This document shows positions 5,353-5,421 of a stretch of 5,421 bases of DNA, one piece after another. The translations under genes and the position numbers were made by a program. The DNA is taken from NCBI GenBank assembly GCA_007123695.1, contig SLGN01000198.1, positions 1-5,421 of the forward strand. Reading direction: 5' to 3'. The stretch's first letter is position 1; each line of letters starts with the position of its first letter. The notes beneath the pieces were generated by a model, which was not told the origin of the DNA, made no database searches, and worked only from the letters and a program-made list of their open reading frames with translations. The DNA comes from Verrucomicrobiales bacterium. GTDB lineage: Bacteria > Verrucomicrobiota > Verrucomicrobiia > Verrucomicrobiales > DEV007.

Positions 5353-5421
5353 CGATCCCGATTTCGATCCCGATTTCGATCCCGATTTCGATCCCGATTT
5401 CGATCCCGATTTCGATCCCGA
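5353..5421. repeat. 12-bp tandem repeat array (CGATCCCGATTT), runs off the window
   Basis: Five perfect copies of CGATCCCGATTT (5353-5412) are followed by nine bases of a sixth copy at the window edge, so the true length is unknown. Each unit is two similar 6-mers, CGATCC and CGATTT, differing in the last two bases, which suggests growth from a 6-bp ancestor. A multiple of three, it would encode Asp-Phe-Asp-Pro repeats if read, but no gene model supports translation. Confidence 0.95.

Larger units (their letters stand above)
4989..5421. other. Gene-free, repeat-rich region upstream of lpxK
   Basis: I see no supportable gene in these 433 bases. The lpxK promoter should lie here on the minus strand, but I find no convincing -10/-35 pair. 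The stretch holds short dyads (5013-5017 with 5025-5029, 5068-5073 with 5079-5084, 5205-5210 with 5217-5222, 5336-5341 with 5349-5354), an 8-bp tandem array, and two tracts of a 12-bp unit in opposite orientations. The minus-strand frame of lpxK stays open to 5315, but it translates the arrays into simple peptide repeats, which argues against its being coding. Confidence 0.6.

Noticed and set aside
5097..5421. CRISPR array
   Set aside because: The units are 8 and 12 bp, head to tail, with no unique spacers and no cas genes.

Overview
The window is high-GC bacterial chromosome (roughly two-thirds G+C, judged by eye) with five protein genes I can support. The LpxK protein has a long N-terminal helix-rich extension before its P-loop. 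HflX has the GEGE form of the linker motif. Two twin-arginine (Tat) secreted proteins belong to families common in the Planctomycetota-Verrucomicrobiota group. Together these suggest a Gram-negative verrucomicrobial bacterium, perhaps of the Opitutia; this placement rests on family resemblance alone and was not tested.

Layout from left to right: (1) a 64-residue lipoprotein rich in Ala, Pro and Glu (147-341, +), closed by a strong intrinsic terminator at 396-432; (2) hflX (465-1775, -), a ribosome-associated GTPase, translated from a start codon that overlaps the stop codon of (3) a Tat-exported TIM-barrel sugar-phosphate isomerase/epimerase-like protein (1775-2689, -); (4) divergent from it across 75 bp, a Tat-exported DUF6807/PmoA-family protein (2765-3772, +); (5) lpxK (3798-4988, -), the lipid A 4'-kinase, facing gene 4 tail to tail across 25 bp; (6) a gene-free stretch from 4989 to the end holding an 8-bp tandem array, a 12-bp tandem array running off the window, and a short inverted copy of that 12-bp unit.

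The isomerase-like protein and the DUF6807 protein both carry Tat leaders and share a divergent control region with a 6-6-6 dyad, so they probably serve one extracytoplasmic pathway, most plausibly sugar or sugar-derivative breakdown (inference). hflX appears to be translationally coupled to the isomerase gene although its product works in the cytosol on ribosomes. lpxK has full motifs and should supply the lipid A pathway of the outer membrane. I see no RNA gene, CRISPR array, transposase or phage gene. No clearly undescribed system is evident; the points most worth checking are the DUF6807 protein that lacks the family's usual histidine cluster, the shared divergent operator, and the repeat-dense region upstream of lpxK.
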